A stretch of DNA of 64,000 nt from Xanthomonas sontii (GCF_040529055.1 NZ_CP132342.1:3656001-3720000), one strand, 5' to 3'. Positions 15,766-25,254 are shown, counted from the stretch's first letter. Notes: generated by a model not told the origin, from the sequence alone. Program-made: numbers and translations.

Positions 15766-16887
15766 ATGCCTCGCCCGATCCACTTGCATGTCGTCGCCTC
15801 GCCCGCAGCCACGGCAGGACCGGCGCCGCCACATCGGTACACGCAGTTCCGACGCGTGGTGCTGTGGCTGCTGTTCGCCGCCTTCTACCTGCTGCCGTGG
15901 CTGCGCTGGCAGGGCCGACAGGCGCTGCTGCTGGACCTGCCGGCGCGGCGCTTCGACGTGTTCGGCTGGACCCTGTGGCCGCACGACGTCGGCTGGCTGC
16001 TGCTGGCGCTGGGCGCCGCCGCGGCCTCGCTGGCGGTGCTCACCACGCTGGCCGGGCGCCTGTGGTGCGGCTTCGCCTGTCCGCAGACGGTATGGAGCCA
16101 TGCCTTCGCCTGGATCGAACGGCGCTTCGCCGACTGGCCGGCCGCGGCACGGCACCTGCTGTGGGCGACCGTGGCGCTGTGGACCGGGGTCAGCTTCGTC
16201 GGCTATTTCGTGCCGATCGCCGACCTGGTCGCGCGCCTGCATCCGTTCGCCTGGAGCGGCGGGGAGACGTTCTGGGTGCTGTTCTATGCACTGGCCACCT
16301 GGGGCAACGCCGGCTTCCTGCGCAGCCAGGTCTGCCGCTACCTGTGCCCGTACGCGCGCCTGCAGCCGCTGCTGTGCGACCGCGACACGCCACTGGTCGG
16401 CTACGACGCGATGCGCGGCGAACCGCGCGGCGCCCGCGCCTGCGGCACTGGCAGCATCGCCCAGCGCGGGCGGCGCCTGCTCGACCCCGTCACCGCCCGC
16501 GACTATGCCGTGCGCGCCAGCATCGCCCAGCTCGCCGGCCAGGGCGGCAGCCGCGGCGAGGCCCTGGCCGCGTATGCCGGCACCCTGCCCAAGTTCAGCG
16601 CCGAACAACTCGGCGACTGCGTGGCCTGCGACGCCTGCGTACAGGCCTGCCCGGCCGGCATCGATCCGCGCAATGGTGCGCATTACGCCTGCACCGCCTG
16701 CGGCGCGTGCGTCGAGGCCTGCGACCGCAGCATGGATCGCCACGGTTTCGCCCGCGGCCTGTTGCGCCTGGCCGGTGCCAATGCCATCGATCGCCAGCCG
16801 CGGCACTGGTGGCGCCGGCCGCGGCTGCTGGGCGGCGCCGCCACGCTGCTGGCGGCGTCGCTGGCGTGGTGGTGGCTGGCGGCGTGA
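15766..16887 (+). CDS. CcoG/RdxA-like membrane ferredoxin, lacking the usual C-terminal domain
   Basis: This 373-residue polyferredoxin has an N-terminal membrane part (helices at about 25-45, 75-100, 120-145 and 155-180) with WCGFACPQTVW and CRYLCPYARLQ, then a soluble two-cluster domain, CVACDACVQACP and CTACGACVEACD, each of [4Fe-4S] type. These are the signatures of CcoG (FixG), which handles copper reduction for assembly of cbb3 oxidase. The family is normally about 470-490 residues with a periplasmic Ig-like domain at the C-terminus; here the protein stops right after one more helix. No ccoNOP genes are in the window. Function as a truncated CcoG is uncertain. Confidence 0.82.
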   Translation: MPRPIHLHVVASPAATAGPAPPHRYTQFRRVVLWLLFAAFYLLPWLRWQGRQALLLDLPARRFDVFGWTLWPHDVGWLLLALGAAAASLAVLTTLAGRLWCGFACPQTVWSHAFAWIERRFADWPAAARHLLWATVALWTGVSFVGYFVPIADLVARLHPFAWSGGETFWVLFYALATWGNAGFLRSQVCRYLCPYARLQPLLCDRDTPLVGYDAMRGEPRGARACGTGSIAQRGRRLLDPVTARDYAVRASIAQLAGQGGSRGEALAAYAGTLPKFSAEQLGDCVACDACVQACPAGIDPRNGAHYACTACGACVEACDRSMDRHGFARGLLRLAGANAIDRQPRHWWRRPRLLGGAATLLAASLAWWWLAA

Positions 16888-17022
16888 ACCGGGCCGAGTC
16901 GACCGTGGCGACTCATTGGGCGCGGCGGAACCGCTGCCGCCCCCTGGGGCAGCGACGGACATTTTTTTGCAACGAAGGGCTAGCGCACCTGCTGGCAGGC
17001 GTGTAGAATGCGCGGCTCCCAA

Positions 17023-17098
<76 letters not shown>

Positions 17099-17137
17099 AA
17101 TAGCGTCACTTGCTTTCTACGATGCAAGTGAACCACC

Positions 17138-17165
17138 GAAAAAAGGAGCCCAGGCTCCTTTTTTC
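17138..17165 (+). terminator. Rho-independent terminator of tRNA-Gly copy 1
   Basis: GAAAAAAGGAGCC and GGCTCCTTTTTTC form a 13-bp hairpin with a CA-centred loop and a T-run, 40 bases after the tRNA. Being symmetric, it could work in both directions. Confidence 0.9.
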
Positions 17166-17243
17166 GTTTTCGCGGTCTGCGGACTCGACAGCGACGCTGC
17201 CCGAATCAGCGCCGATCCGCCAATCCGCCGCGCAGCGAACCTC

Positions 17244-17660
17244 TCACTTCAGCGGATTCTCCGGCTCCCTGCCCCGCAGTGCCTTGTCCTGCCGGCAGGT
17301 CTTCAAGGGCTGGGCCGTCGCCGACTCGATCGCGGTCACCTCGCGGGTGTCGTCGCGCGCATGCACCTTCAGGCAGGCGCAGCCGTAGCCGGCGCTGCCC
17401 GTCCCGGTCGCCACCCAGCGCGCCTGGGAGAACGTCGGCCATGTGCCCTCGGCCTGGTGCCCGCCCTGCTGGCCGACCGTCCACTCGCCGTCCTTGTCCA
17501 CGAGCGTGGCGTTGCCTGGCGAGGGATTGTCGAACCAGCCGCAACGCGTGACGGCACCGGCAGGCGGCGTGGCATCGGCGACAGCGCACAGGCCGGTCAT
17601 GGCAACCAGGGCCGCACCGAACACGCTGGCGAAACGCAAAACAGGTCGCGATGGATTCAT
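17244..17660 (-). CDS. DUF4087-type secreted protein
   Basis: This 138-residue protein has a signal peptide (about 30 residues, ending VADA) and a mature domain beginning TRCGWFDNPSPGNATLVDKDG with Trp/Cys-rich motifs (GYGCACLKVHARDD, CRQDKAL). I recognise the pattern of DUF4087 proteins, small periplasmic proteins of unknown role. It is a single gene with no close partners; the tRNA-Gly terminator lies just beyond its 3' end. The ATG at 17660 is the only start that yields a clean signal peptide. Confidence 0.75.
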   Translation of the reverse strand: MNPSRPVLRFASVFGAALVAMTGLCAVADATPPAGAVTRCGWFDNPSPGNATLVDKDGEWTVGQQGGHQAEGTWPTFSQARWVATGTGSAGYGCACLKVHARDDTREVTAIESATAQPLKTCRQDKALRGREPENPLK

Positions 17661-18048
17661 GACATCAGGATCGAGGGACGAGACCGGCATCATCGCAAAT
17701 CGGCGCCCGCCGGCGCTGCCGGGAGGCCCAGCAGGCGGCAAGGCACAGCGCCGATGCCGCCTCTCCTGTTCGATGCGATGCCGCCGCGCGATCGTAGTGC
17801 CGTCGTGTAGCCGTTCTACGCCCTGTCCTGGTTCGACACCGTCGGCCGCCAGCGGTTCGTGCAGTACAAGCAGCGCTTCTGGGCGGCGGCGCCGTAGCGG
17901 CGACGCAGCGTCGCCGGCGCCGGGCGCACCGCGGTCGCGGTAGGGAAAACCGCAGCTGGCTCGTCTATCTACCGCAACGTCGCCCTGCGGGAGACGCTGC
18001 CGCGCGCTGCTGCCGGGTCCCGCACCGTCTTTCCAGAGCATCCGCTGC
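17661..18048. other. Non-coding gap with a possible short gene remnant
   Basis: No intact gene is visible. On the plus strand, 17811-17897 encodes a 28-residue stretch containing SWFDTVGRQRFVQYKQRFW and ending in a stop. It looks like a genuine protein C-terminus cut off from its 5' part, but I cannot assign a family. The rest is featureless GC-rich sequence. Confidence 0.35.
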
Positions 18049-19719
18049 ATGCAGACCCTGATCCAACGCGGCATGGCCGCCCTTCGCCAGGACGACGTCG
18101 ACGGCCTGTACAGACTGTGGTCCGGCACGACCGTGCTCAACCATCTGCAGGAGGCCGACCTCGATGTGCTGATGCAGCGCTGCGACGCCCGGATCCAGGC
18201 CGCGCCGGGCGACCCGGCGCCATGGCGGCTGAAGTGCCTGATCTACCTCGACCGCAGCGCGCACTTCACCAGCGACCGCCGGCAGGCGCTGCGCACCGTC
18301 GCCGAGTGGGCCGGACGCGCGATCGGCCTGGTCCCGCACGACGCCGAGGCGCACCGCCTGCTCGGCAGCGCGCACTACTGGCTGGACGAACCCGCATCGG
18401 CGATCAGCGCCTACCGCAACGCCCACGCGCTGCAGCCGCAGGTGGACCTGCAGGTCCGGCTGTTCGAGATGGAATCGCTGCCTGCCGGGCAGTCGCCGCA
18501 GCTGCTGCAGTTGGACTTCCGCGACAGCAACGCCTGCCACTACTACAGCGCCGGCGTCTCCATCGGCAAATGGAAACACGCCGGGATGGAGCCGGCCGAT
18601 GCCGGCTACGTCGACGCGGTGCAGTTCGCCCTCTACGAGCACGGCACCACGCTGTTCCGGCAAGCCCTGGAACTGGGCGAGGCCGCCACCTGCAATACCG
18701 ACCCCCATACCTTCGCGATGTGCTGCAACAACCTCGGTCTGCTGTACCTGGACCGGGGCCTGTACGCGCAGGCGCAGGCCATCCTCGAAGAAGGGCTGCG
18801 CCACAGCCAGTTCCAGTTCCTGTACCAGAACCTGCGCGGGGCCTATCGCCAGCAGGGCATGCGCGCCGAGGCTGCGGATATGGCGCTGACCCTGATGATG
18901 GACTACGAACTGGACACGCCGCTGTTCCTGGATTGCGCGCAGGCGGCATGCAGCCATCTCAACCGCGTCGGCCGCCATGCCGACGTGCTGGAAATCGCCG
19001 ATGCGGCGCAGGAAGAGTTCGAAGCGCTGCCCGACCAGGCCCAGGCCGATCGGGAACTGCTGCGGATGTATGCGCTGGTGCAGGCGCACCACCGTCTCAC
19101 CGCGGCGCGTGCGCTGGGCCGGCTGCAGCCGGAGCATGTGGATACCGCCCTGTCGCAGGCGGCAGCGGAGGCGAATCCGCACGACCTGGACACGCTGTTC
19201 GTGCACGCCAGCGCACTCGGCGAGGCGCGCGACTACCCGGCCGCGGTCGATGCCTACGCCTCTGTGATCGCCGAGGCCACGCAGCAGCAGGACCTGCAGG
19301 CGCTCAAGCGCGCTCGGCACGGACGCGGCTACCTGCTGCTGTACCATCTGCCCGACGCCAAGGCCGCACTGCAGGACTTCCTCGCCGTGCAGCGCGACGG
19401 CACGGACGACTTCTACACGCACTACTACCAGGCCAACTGCCATTACGTGCTCAAGGACTACCGCAGCGCACTGCCGGCCTGCGACGCGGCACGCGCCCTG
19501 CTCGACGACGCCGTGGTGCAGGCGGACCCCGGCTCGGCGGCGCAGCTGTACATGATGGAAGCCAATTGCCACATGAACCTCGGTGCCTATCCCGCGTCGA
19601 TCGCCGCCTTCGAGCGCTCGCTGGCGCTGCACGAACGTGCGGACGTGCGCGAGAGCTACGAGCTGGCCCGGCAACTGGCCGCCAAGCCGAAGAAGCGGCT
19701 GTTTGGGCTGTTCTCGTGA
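18049..19719 (+). CDS. TPR-repeat protein of unknown function
   Basis: This 556-residue soluble protein has no signal peptide or membrane segment and is built of helical repeats. Clear tetratricopeptide-like units occur at about 100-135 (HRLLGSAHYWLDEPASAIS), 220-260 (NNLGLLYLDRGLYAQAQAI), 380-410, 440-475 and 495-530 (EANCHMNLGAYPASIAAFE), and it ends in a basic KPKKRLFGLFS. Such solenoids bind protein partners. No enzyme domain is visible. The ATG at 18049 has no obvious ribosome binding site, so an alternative start is possible. It stands about 100 bases before the DUF3142 gene. Confidence 0.75.
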   Translation: MQTLIQRGMAALRQDDVDGLYRLWSGTTVLNHLQEADLDVLMQRCDARIQAAPGDPAPWRLKCLIYLDRSAHFTSDRRQALRTVAEWAGRAIGLVPHDAEAHRLLGSAHYWLDEPASAISAYRNAHALQPQVDLQVRLFEMESLPAGQSPQLLQLDFRDSNACHYYSAGVSIGKWKHAGMEPADAGYVDAVQFALYEHGTTLFRQALELGEAATCNTDPHTFAMCCNNLGLLYLDRGLYAQAQAILEEGLRHSQFQFLYQNLRGAYRQQGMRAEAADMALTLMMDYELDTPLFLDCAQAACSHLNRVGRHADVLEIADAAQEEFEALPDQAQADRELLRMYALVQAHHRLTAARALGRLQPEHVDTALSQAAAEANPHDLDTLFVHASALGEARDYPAAVDAYASVIAEATQQQDLQALKRARHGRGYLLLYHLPDAKAALQDFLAVQRDGTDDFYTHYYQANCHYVLKDYRSALPACDAARALLDDAVVQADPGSAAQLYMMEANCHMNLGAYPASIAAFERSLALHERADVRESYELARQLAAKPKKRLFGLFS

Positions 19720-19817
19720 TCGCCAGCGCATGAGCCACGCTTCGCACACTGCTCGCGCGAAGGTGCAGTGGCAACGCTGCGGCCGCGTGTGGCCGCGCGT
19801 GTCCTGACCCGGCCGTC

Positions 19818-21014
19818 GTGTCGCTGCGCTGCGCGCTGCTCGGGCTGAGTCTGCTGCTTGGTGGCTGTGCGGCATCGGCCCCGACGCCGCTGCAACACCA
19901 GGTCTACGTCTGGCAGCGGCAATGGAGTGGCGCGCACGCGGTGGCGCTGGCACAGACCCGCGCGGACTTCTCGACGTTGCGCGTACTCGCGCTGCAGGCG
20001 CATCCGCGCGCCGGCTGGGGCCCCGCCGCGGTGGATCTGCGGCAGCTCGCCGCCGATGGCCGCCCGGTGATCGCGGTGGTGCGGCTGGACGGGCAATTGC
20101 CGCAACTGGACGCGACGCGCATCGACGCCGAGGTGCTGCACGTGGTGCGCACTTGGCGCGCCGCCGGCGTGGCGCTGCGCGGCGTGGAGATCGACCACGA
20201 CTGCGCCACCGCGCGCCTGCCCGCCTATGTCGCCCTGCTGCGGCAACTGCGCGGCGCGCTGCCGGCCGACCTGGCGCTGAGCATCACCGCCCTGCCCGCC
20301 TGGTTGGACAGCCCCGCGCTGACGTCGCTACTGCGCACGGTAGACAGCTCGGTGCTGCAGGTGCATGCGGTGAATGCACCGACGGCCGGCCTGTTCGATC
20401 CGGTGCAGGCGCGACGCTGGGCCGACCGTTACGCCCAGCGCAGCGCCACGCCGTTCTGGCTGGCCCTGCCCGCCTACGGCGTCGCCCTGATCGACGGCAC
20501 CGACGCCGACGCCGCACCGCTGATCGAAAGCGAGGTACCGCTGGCGGCGAGCGGCGCACGCCGCGAACTGCAGGTGTCGCCGCAGCAGCTCGCTGCCTTC
20601 GTCGATGCGCTGCGCGCCCACCGCCCGCCACACCTGGCCGGCATCGTCTGGTTCCGCCTGCCGCTGCCGGGCGACCGCCGCGCCTGGCCGCTGGCGACGC
20701 TGCAGGCGGTGGTGCACGGACGTCCGTTGCAGGCGGCCGTGCAGGTGCAGGCCAGCGGCACCGGCCCGGTCTACGACCTGACGCTCGCGAACGATGGCAC
20801 GACCGCCGCCACGCCGCCGCAGCGCGTGGTCCTGCGCGGCAGCGCCTGCGAAGCCGGCGACGCACTCGGCGATTACCGGCTGCAATGGCCGGCACCGTCG
20901 CCCCGCTTCGAACGCACTCGCGCATCCCACCCCCTGGCCGCCGGAGAACGCCGTGCGCTCGGCTGGGTCCGCTGCCGCCGCCTGCACACAGGTGCCATCG
21001 ATGTCCTGCCGTGA
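19818..21014 (+). CDS. DUF3142-type lipoprotein
   Basis: This 398-residue protein starts at GTG with a lipoprotein signal whose lipobox LLGGC puts the lipidated Cys at about residue 17. The mature protein begins with HQVYVWQRQWSGAH and contains VIAVVRLDGQLPQLD, GVEIDHDCATARLP and GIVWFRLPLPGDRRAW, which fit DUF3142, a TIM-barrel-like family of unknown activity. The acidic EIDHD motif could be catalytic. Its 3' end overlaps the next gene by 14 bases, and the pair is probably translated together. It is likely anchored in the outer membrane facing the periplasm. Confidence 0.75.
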   Translation: MSLRCALLGLSLLLGGCAASAPTPLQHQVYVWQRQWSGAHAVALAQTRADFSTLRVLALQAHPRAGWGPAAVDLRQLAADGRPVIAVVRLDGQLPQLDATRIDAEVLHVVRTWRAAGVALRGVEIDHDCATARLPAYVALLRQLRGALPADLALSITALPAWLDSPALTSLLRTVDSSVLQVHAVNAPTAGLFDPVQARRWADRYAQRSATPFWLALPAYGVALIDGTDADAAPLIESEVPLAASGARRELQVSPQQLAAFVDALRAHRPPHLAGIVWFRLPLPGDRRAWPLATLQAVVHGRPLQAAVQVQASGTGPVYDLTLANDGTTAATPPQRVVLRGSACEAGDALGDYRLQWPAPSPRFERTRASHPLAAGERRALGWVRCRRLHTGAIDVLP

Positions 21015-23214
21015 TCCCCGACCCGCGGCCACGCTTGCCGCCGCGCTGATGCTGCTCCTGCTGCCGCTGGGCGGCGCCCGCGCCTGCGGCCCGGAGTTCC
21101 CGTACCGCCTGCTCGACGACCGTGCCGGCGCGCTGGCGCAATTACCCGAAGGCAGCTTCGCTCGCGAAGTGCAGCGCCTGGGCGCACCGATCGACGGCCT
21201 CGGCCGCGCCGGCACCGCGACCCTGCCGCGCTACTGGGACGCCAGCGCGCAGTTCCCGCAGCAGCGCGACGACGTCGAACGCCGGCAAGTGGGCACCGCG
21301 CGGTTCGCCCGGATCGAACAACTGCGCGCGCTGGACGACGCGCAGCAGGCCGAGCGCGACGGCGCCGACCTGCCACCGGAACTGCGCCTGTACACCGCCG
21401 GCGCGGTGGCGTTCGCGCAGAGGCATTATCCACAGGCAACGGACTACTTTCGCCAGGTGCTGGCCCTGCCCGAGGCACAGCGCCGGGCGCGCAGCACGTG
21501 GGCCGCCTATTCGCTGGGACGCAGCCTGGCGCTGGCCGCCGACGGCGCGCTGGCCGGTGATGCCGTGGCGCAGCGGCAGGCGTACCGGCAGCAGGCGCGG
21601 CAGGCCTTCCAGCAGACCCGCACGTTGCGCCTGGCCGGATTCGACGATCCGCTGGAGCTGGGCATCGCCAGCCTCGGCGAGGAGGCGCGTCTGCTGCTCG
21701 CCAGCGGCGACTGGAACGGCGCGATCGGCCTGTACGCGGTGCAGGCGGCACAGGGCTCGGACACCGGCATGAGTTCGCTCAAGCAGGTGGCCGCCGATCT
21801 CGCCCGCCGCAGCGATGCCGAACTGGCGCCGCTGCTGCGACAGCAGGCGGTGCGGCGGCTGTTGATCGCCCGGCTGCTCAGCGACAGCCACGCCTTCGAT
21901 GCCGACTCCGGCAGCGTGCTGACCTCGGCGCGCTTCCTGAACCTGTTGCAGGACGCCGCGGGCGATCCGATGGAAGACGCCGACCGCCTGGCCGCGCTGG
22001 CCTATCGCCAGGGCGATTACCCCGGCACCGCGCGCCTGCTCGCGCATGCCAGCGACAGCGGCCTGGCGTGGTGGCTGCGCGCCAAGATGGCACTGCGCGA
22101 CGGCGACGCCGCGCGTGCCGCACAGGCCTACGCGCAGGCATCCCGGCGCTTTCCGCCGAACGAGAACTGGGGCACGCGCCGCAATGGCGACTGGAGCAAC
22201 GAGACGCTCAAACCGCAGTGCCGCATCGAGGGCGAAGCGGCGATCCTGGCGCTGCAACGCGGCAGCTACGTGGAGGCGTTCGCACAGCTGTACCGCAGCG
22301 GCGACCTCTACTGGGAAGACGCCGCCGCGGTCGCCGAGCGCGTCCTCACCGTGCCGGAACTGCAGGACTACGTGGATCGCCACGTGCCCGGCACGCCGCC
22401 GTCCACCGCGAACGCGGCACAGGAGTATTGGGAACGGACGCCGGCCCTGAAACTGCGCGAACTGCTGGCGCGCCGGCTGATGCGCGACGGCCGTTACGAC
22501 GCGGCGCTGCCCTACTTCGCCCAGCCCGAATTGCGCGAGGCGGCGCGCCGCTATCGCGATGCGCGGCAGCAAGGCACATCGGCCTGGACCGGCATCGGCC
22601 GCGCCGAGGGCAATTACCGGGCCGCCCTGATCGCGCGCCGCCAGGGCATGGAACTGCTGGGCTACGAACTGGGGCCGGACAACCGGGTCTACGCAGGCAA
22701 CTATGCCGAAGCCACGGCGCATGCGCAGCTGCGCCCCGGCGGCCTGATCGCCGCCGCCGAAGCGCAGCGCTGGAACGCCACCGCCGCGCAGCCTTACCGC
22801 CGCTACCACTACCGCTGGATCGCCGCCGCCCTGGCCGATCGCGCCGCCGACGACCTGCCCGCACGCAGCCAGGCCTACGCCGCCGCGCTGTGCCAGGCGA
22901 CCGACTGGCTGATCACCCTCGACCCCGCGCAGGCGCGTCGGTCCTACCAGCGCTATGTCGCGCACGGCGCACTCAATCCGGTGCCTGGCAAGGCCTATGT
23001 GTTCGGCGTAGGCGCCTGCGAGACGCCGGATTTCGAGGGCGCGCGGCGGCGCCTGTGGATCGAGCGCGGCCAGGCCGTACGCCAGTTCGTGCACAAGCAT
23101 CGGCTCGCCCTGTGCGCGGCCGGCCTGGCGCTGCTGGCCGCGGCAGGCTGGCTGGTGCGCCTGCGCATGCAGCGCAAGGCGCGGACAGTCGCAGCGCAAA
23201 CGCCGCAGGACTGA
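21001..23214 (+). CDS. Large secreted/membrane-anchored helical-repeat protein paired with the DUF3142 lipoprotein
   Basis: This 737-residue protein has an N-terminal signal peptide (about 28 residues, cleavage before CGPEF) and a single C-terminal membrane helix (about 698-718, LALCAAGLALLAAAGWLV) followed by a basic cytoplasmic tail. In between are many Ala-rich helical pairs of TPR/Sel1 type (for example AVAFAQRHYPQATDYFRQV and LAYRQGDYPGTARLLAHA). It may be a periplasmic scaffold held to the inner membrane and reaching the outer-membrane DUF3142 lipoprotein encoded just upstream with a 14-base overlap. The biochemical role is unknown. Confidence 0.7.
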   Translation: MSCRDPRPAATLAAALMLLLLPLGGARACGPEFPYRLLDDRAGALAQLPEGSFAREVQRLGAPIDGLGRAGTATLPRYWDASAQFPQQRDDVERRQVGTARFARIEQLRALDDAQQAERDGADLPPELRLYTAGAVAFAQRHYPQATDYFRQVLALPEAQRRARSTWAAYSLGRSLALAADGALAGDAVAQRQAYRQQARQAFQQTRTLRLAGFDDPLELGIASLGEEARLLLASGDWNGAIGLYAVQAAQGSDTGMSSLKQVAADLARRSDAELAPLLRQQAVRRLLIARLLSDSHAFDADSGSVLTSARFLNLLQDAAGDPMEDADRLAALAYRQGDYPGTARLLAHASDSGLAWWLRAKMALRDGDAARAAQAYAQASRRFPPNENWGTRRNGDWSNETLKPQCRIEGEAAILALQRGSYVEAFAQLYRSGDLYWEDAAAVAERVLTVPELQDYVDRHVPGTPPSTANAAQEYWERTPALKLRELLARRLMRDGRYDAALPYFAQPELREAARRYRDARQQGTSAWTGIGRAEGNYRAALIARRQGMELLGYELGPDNRVYAGNYAEATAHAQLRPGGLIAAAEAQRWNATAAQPYRRYHYRWIAAALADRAADDLPARSQAYAAALCQATDWLITLDPAQARRSYQRYVAHGALNPVPGKAYVFGVGACETPDFEGARRRLWIERGQAVRQFVHKHRLALCAAGLALLAAAGWLVRLRMQRKARTVAAQTPQD

Positions 23215-23559
23215 GCCTGCGGCGCGGGTCGGCCGCGATCCGCGCACGAGCGCACTGCTTGCCACCACCGGCGAAACCGTCAGGCCCGCACTGCGCCGCC
23301 CCGACCAATCCCCAATCCCGACTCCCCAATCCCGAAGGTAGGGATCGCCGCCCCCGCTCGTCTCTTCAACAGGACTTTCCTGTTTACCGCTGGAATCGCG
23401 TCGATGCACGCGGCGCCGGCCGCTCTGTCGTCCTGGACGACCGTTCTCCCGATGCAGCACCGCACCACGCGCGACAAGGACGTCATCGCTCGCAGCATGC
23501 GCCGCGTGGCGTTCACGTGCCTGCGTCAGTCCCGCAGACACGCGGCCTGGAGCCTGCGC
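23215..23559. other. Intergenic region with a repeat fragment
   Basis: No gene is supported between the helical-repeat protein and the next minus-strand gene. The only recognisable feature is the short 'AATCCCCAATCCCG' repeat block near 23306-23337. Confidence 0.5.
23306..23337. repeat. Xanthomonad-type 'CCCCAATCCCG' repeat, half element
   Basis: CAATCCCCAATCCCGACTCCCCAATCCCG-like tandem units are the same motif family as the arrays at 57658-57692 and 60539-60629. Only one arm of the inverted element is present here. Confidence 0.65.
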
Positions 23560-23868
23560 TCAGTTCCAGCAGTACCAGGCCAGGCAGGCGATCGCCAGCG
23601 CAACCAGGCAGCACAGGCGCACGCTGCGGCGGCGGCTCAGCAGCGCGTGCACGCCCTGCAACAGCACCAGCACCGCCAGCACGCACAGGCCAACCAACCG
23701 CCCGTTGCCGCTGTCCTGGAAGTTGGCCGAGGACAACTGCGGATCGGCACCGTCTACCCATGCGTACGGGCTACCGGACACGGCATACAGCAGCAGCATG
23801 CCCAACGCATAGCCGCTCCAGGACAGCACCTGCGCGGCGATCGCCACGGCCTTGCGCGCAGCTGCCAT
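23560..23868 (-). CDS. Small membrane protein of unknown function
   Basis: This 102-residue protein has three hydrophobic segments (about 8-30, 58-76 and 82-101) and a short polar loop with YAWVDGADPQLSS. No family is recognised. Its start is 10 bases from the stop of the STY0301-like gene, so the two form a minus-strand pair. The protein ends in CLAWYCWN. Confidence 0.6.
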   Translation of the reverse strand: MAAARKAVAIAAQVLSWSGYALGMLLLYAVSGSPYAWVDGADPQLSSANFQDSGNGRLVGLCVLAVLVLLQGVHALLSRRRSVRLCCLVALAIACLAWYCWN

Positions 23869-23877
23869 CGCGCGGCC

Positions 23878-24342
23878 TCACTCGCAGACGAACAAGGTGC
23901 CGGCAACCGGATCGGCACTGCTCGGACGCAGCGGCTTCGCTTCGCAGCGCGCGACGTCGCCGACACGCCGCGAGACCTGCACCCTGCCGTCAGGCCCGTA
24001 TCCGCACACCAGATAGAGGCCATGCGGATCGGGCGCATCGAAGCGCCAGACCGACACGCCCGCATCGCCGGGGCGGCGCGCGTCCTCGTTGCTCGGCACC
24101 AGCGCAGCCATCTCGCGCGGCGGCCCGGAATAGACATTGCTGGAGAACAGCCGCATCGGCGGCGCGGCGGCGAGATCGACGCGGACATCGGCTGGCACGT
24201 CGGGACTCTGCAGCTGTGCCTCGGCGATGCGCAGGCGTTCGGGGCACTGCAGCATCTCCCTGGCCGCGGCGGGCGCAGCGGACACGGCGATGAGCAGCGG
24301 CAGCGCGCAGCGCGCCGTGGCAGACATTCCCTTCGACACCAT
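23878..24342 (-). CDS. STY0301-like secreted protein
   Basis: This 154-residue protein has a signal peptide (MVSKGM..APAAA, about 28 residues) and a mature part with CPERLRIAEAQLQSP, FSSNVYSGPPREMAAL and CEAKPLRP. These fit the STY0301 family, small periplasmic proteins with paired cysteines and no known role. I set the start at the ATG at 24342, preceded by AGGGAG at good spacing; the longer upstream frame lacks a signal peptide. It is followed 10 bases later by a small membrane-protein gene. Confidence 0.65.
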   Translation of the reverse strand: MVSKGMSATARCALPLLIAVSAAPAAAREMLQCPERLRIAEAQLQSPDVPADVRVDLAAAPPMRLFSSNVYSGPPREMAALVPSNEDARRPGDAGVSVWRFDAPDPHGLYLVCGYGPDGRVQVSRRVGDVARCEAKPLRPSSADPVAGTLFVCE

Positions 24343-24747
24343 CACACGCTCCCTGTCGACTGCAGGATCGAGACCGGCAAAGACCTCGGCCTTCGCCTCG
24401 CACGCCCGGCGGCACAGCCGACCACTGCTGCAGGCCACATCGCCAGGCCGCGCATACGGTGCCTCCGACATCGCCAAAGGTCAACGCGACGACACGACGC
24501 GCAGCCGACGTCATCGCGCGCGCTGGCGCCATTCTCTGCGTCCCCCCCCGCCTCATCACCCGCAAATGCCGGTCGGCATGACCGCCAACTACGCCTACTA
24601 CCTGGACGAGGTGAAGGGCAGCACCAGCTGGAACCCGTTCGAAGGCATCCGCTGGCAACCGATCCCGCCCACATCGTTTTGCATGCGCATCGGTCCGCCG
24701 CCGCAGCGAAGGAGTCGCCTGATGTCACCCACGTTAGCTGCACACCG
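24343..24747. other. Degenerate region without an intact gene
   Basis: About 400 bases hold no intact gene. A plus-strand open stretch from the ATG at 24566 reads MPVGMTANYAYYLDEVKG and beyond. It looks protein-like for about 40 codons and then loses sense, so it is probably a fragment of an unrecognised gene joined to the TonB-receptor remnant that follows in a different frame. Confidence 0.4.
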
Positions 24748-25098
24748 ACCGTGGAAGTGACCGCCAGCAGCAACCCGCGCGAGCTAGGCAAGCCGCTGTC
24801 GGCGGTGTCGCGCCACGCCGCGGCACTGTGGGCCGACTACCGCTTCGACAGCGGCATCCGGCTCGGCCTGGGCGCGCGCTATACCGGCGCCAACCGTGGC
24901 GACCTGGACGCCGCACGCGCCGAAGTGCCGGCGTTCACCCTGTTCGACGCGCTGCTCGGCTACGACCGCGACCGCTGGAGCCTGGCCTTGAACGTGCACA
25001 ATCTCGCCGACAAGACCTACCTCAGCAACTGCGACGCCTACGACAACTGTTACTACGGCGAGCAGCGACGCGTCATGGCCACGGCCACGTATCGCTGA
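24748..25098 (+). pseudogene. TonB-dependent receptor, C-terminal remnant
   Basis: An open stretch of about 116 codons reads like the last strands of a TonB-dependent siderophore receptor: LWADYRFDSGIRLGLGARY, LFDALLGYDRDRWSLALNVHN, LADKTYLSNCDAYDNCYYG, ending MATATYR. A normal receptor is 650-800 residues with an N-terminal plug; here nothing upstream in any frame continues the barrel. It has neither start nor signal peptide and is therefore a remnant. Confidence 0.8.
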
Positions 25099-25254
25099 TG
25101 AGGCAGCGCGGGCGCGATGGCAGCCTGTGCCATCGCGCCCGCGTCTGCTGCAGGTCGATGCGCAGGCTGCGCCTCGGGTGCCGCTGGCGGCATTGCATGC
25201 CAGGCAGACAGGTCTGCCACCGGCAACCGGCGACTGCGGGCGCGACGCAGCCCC

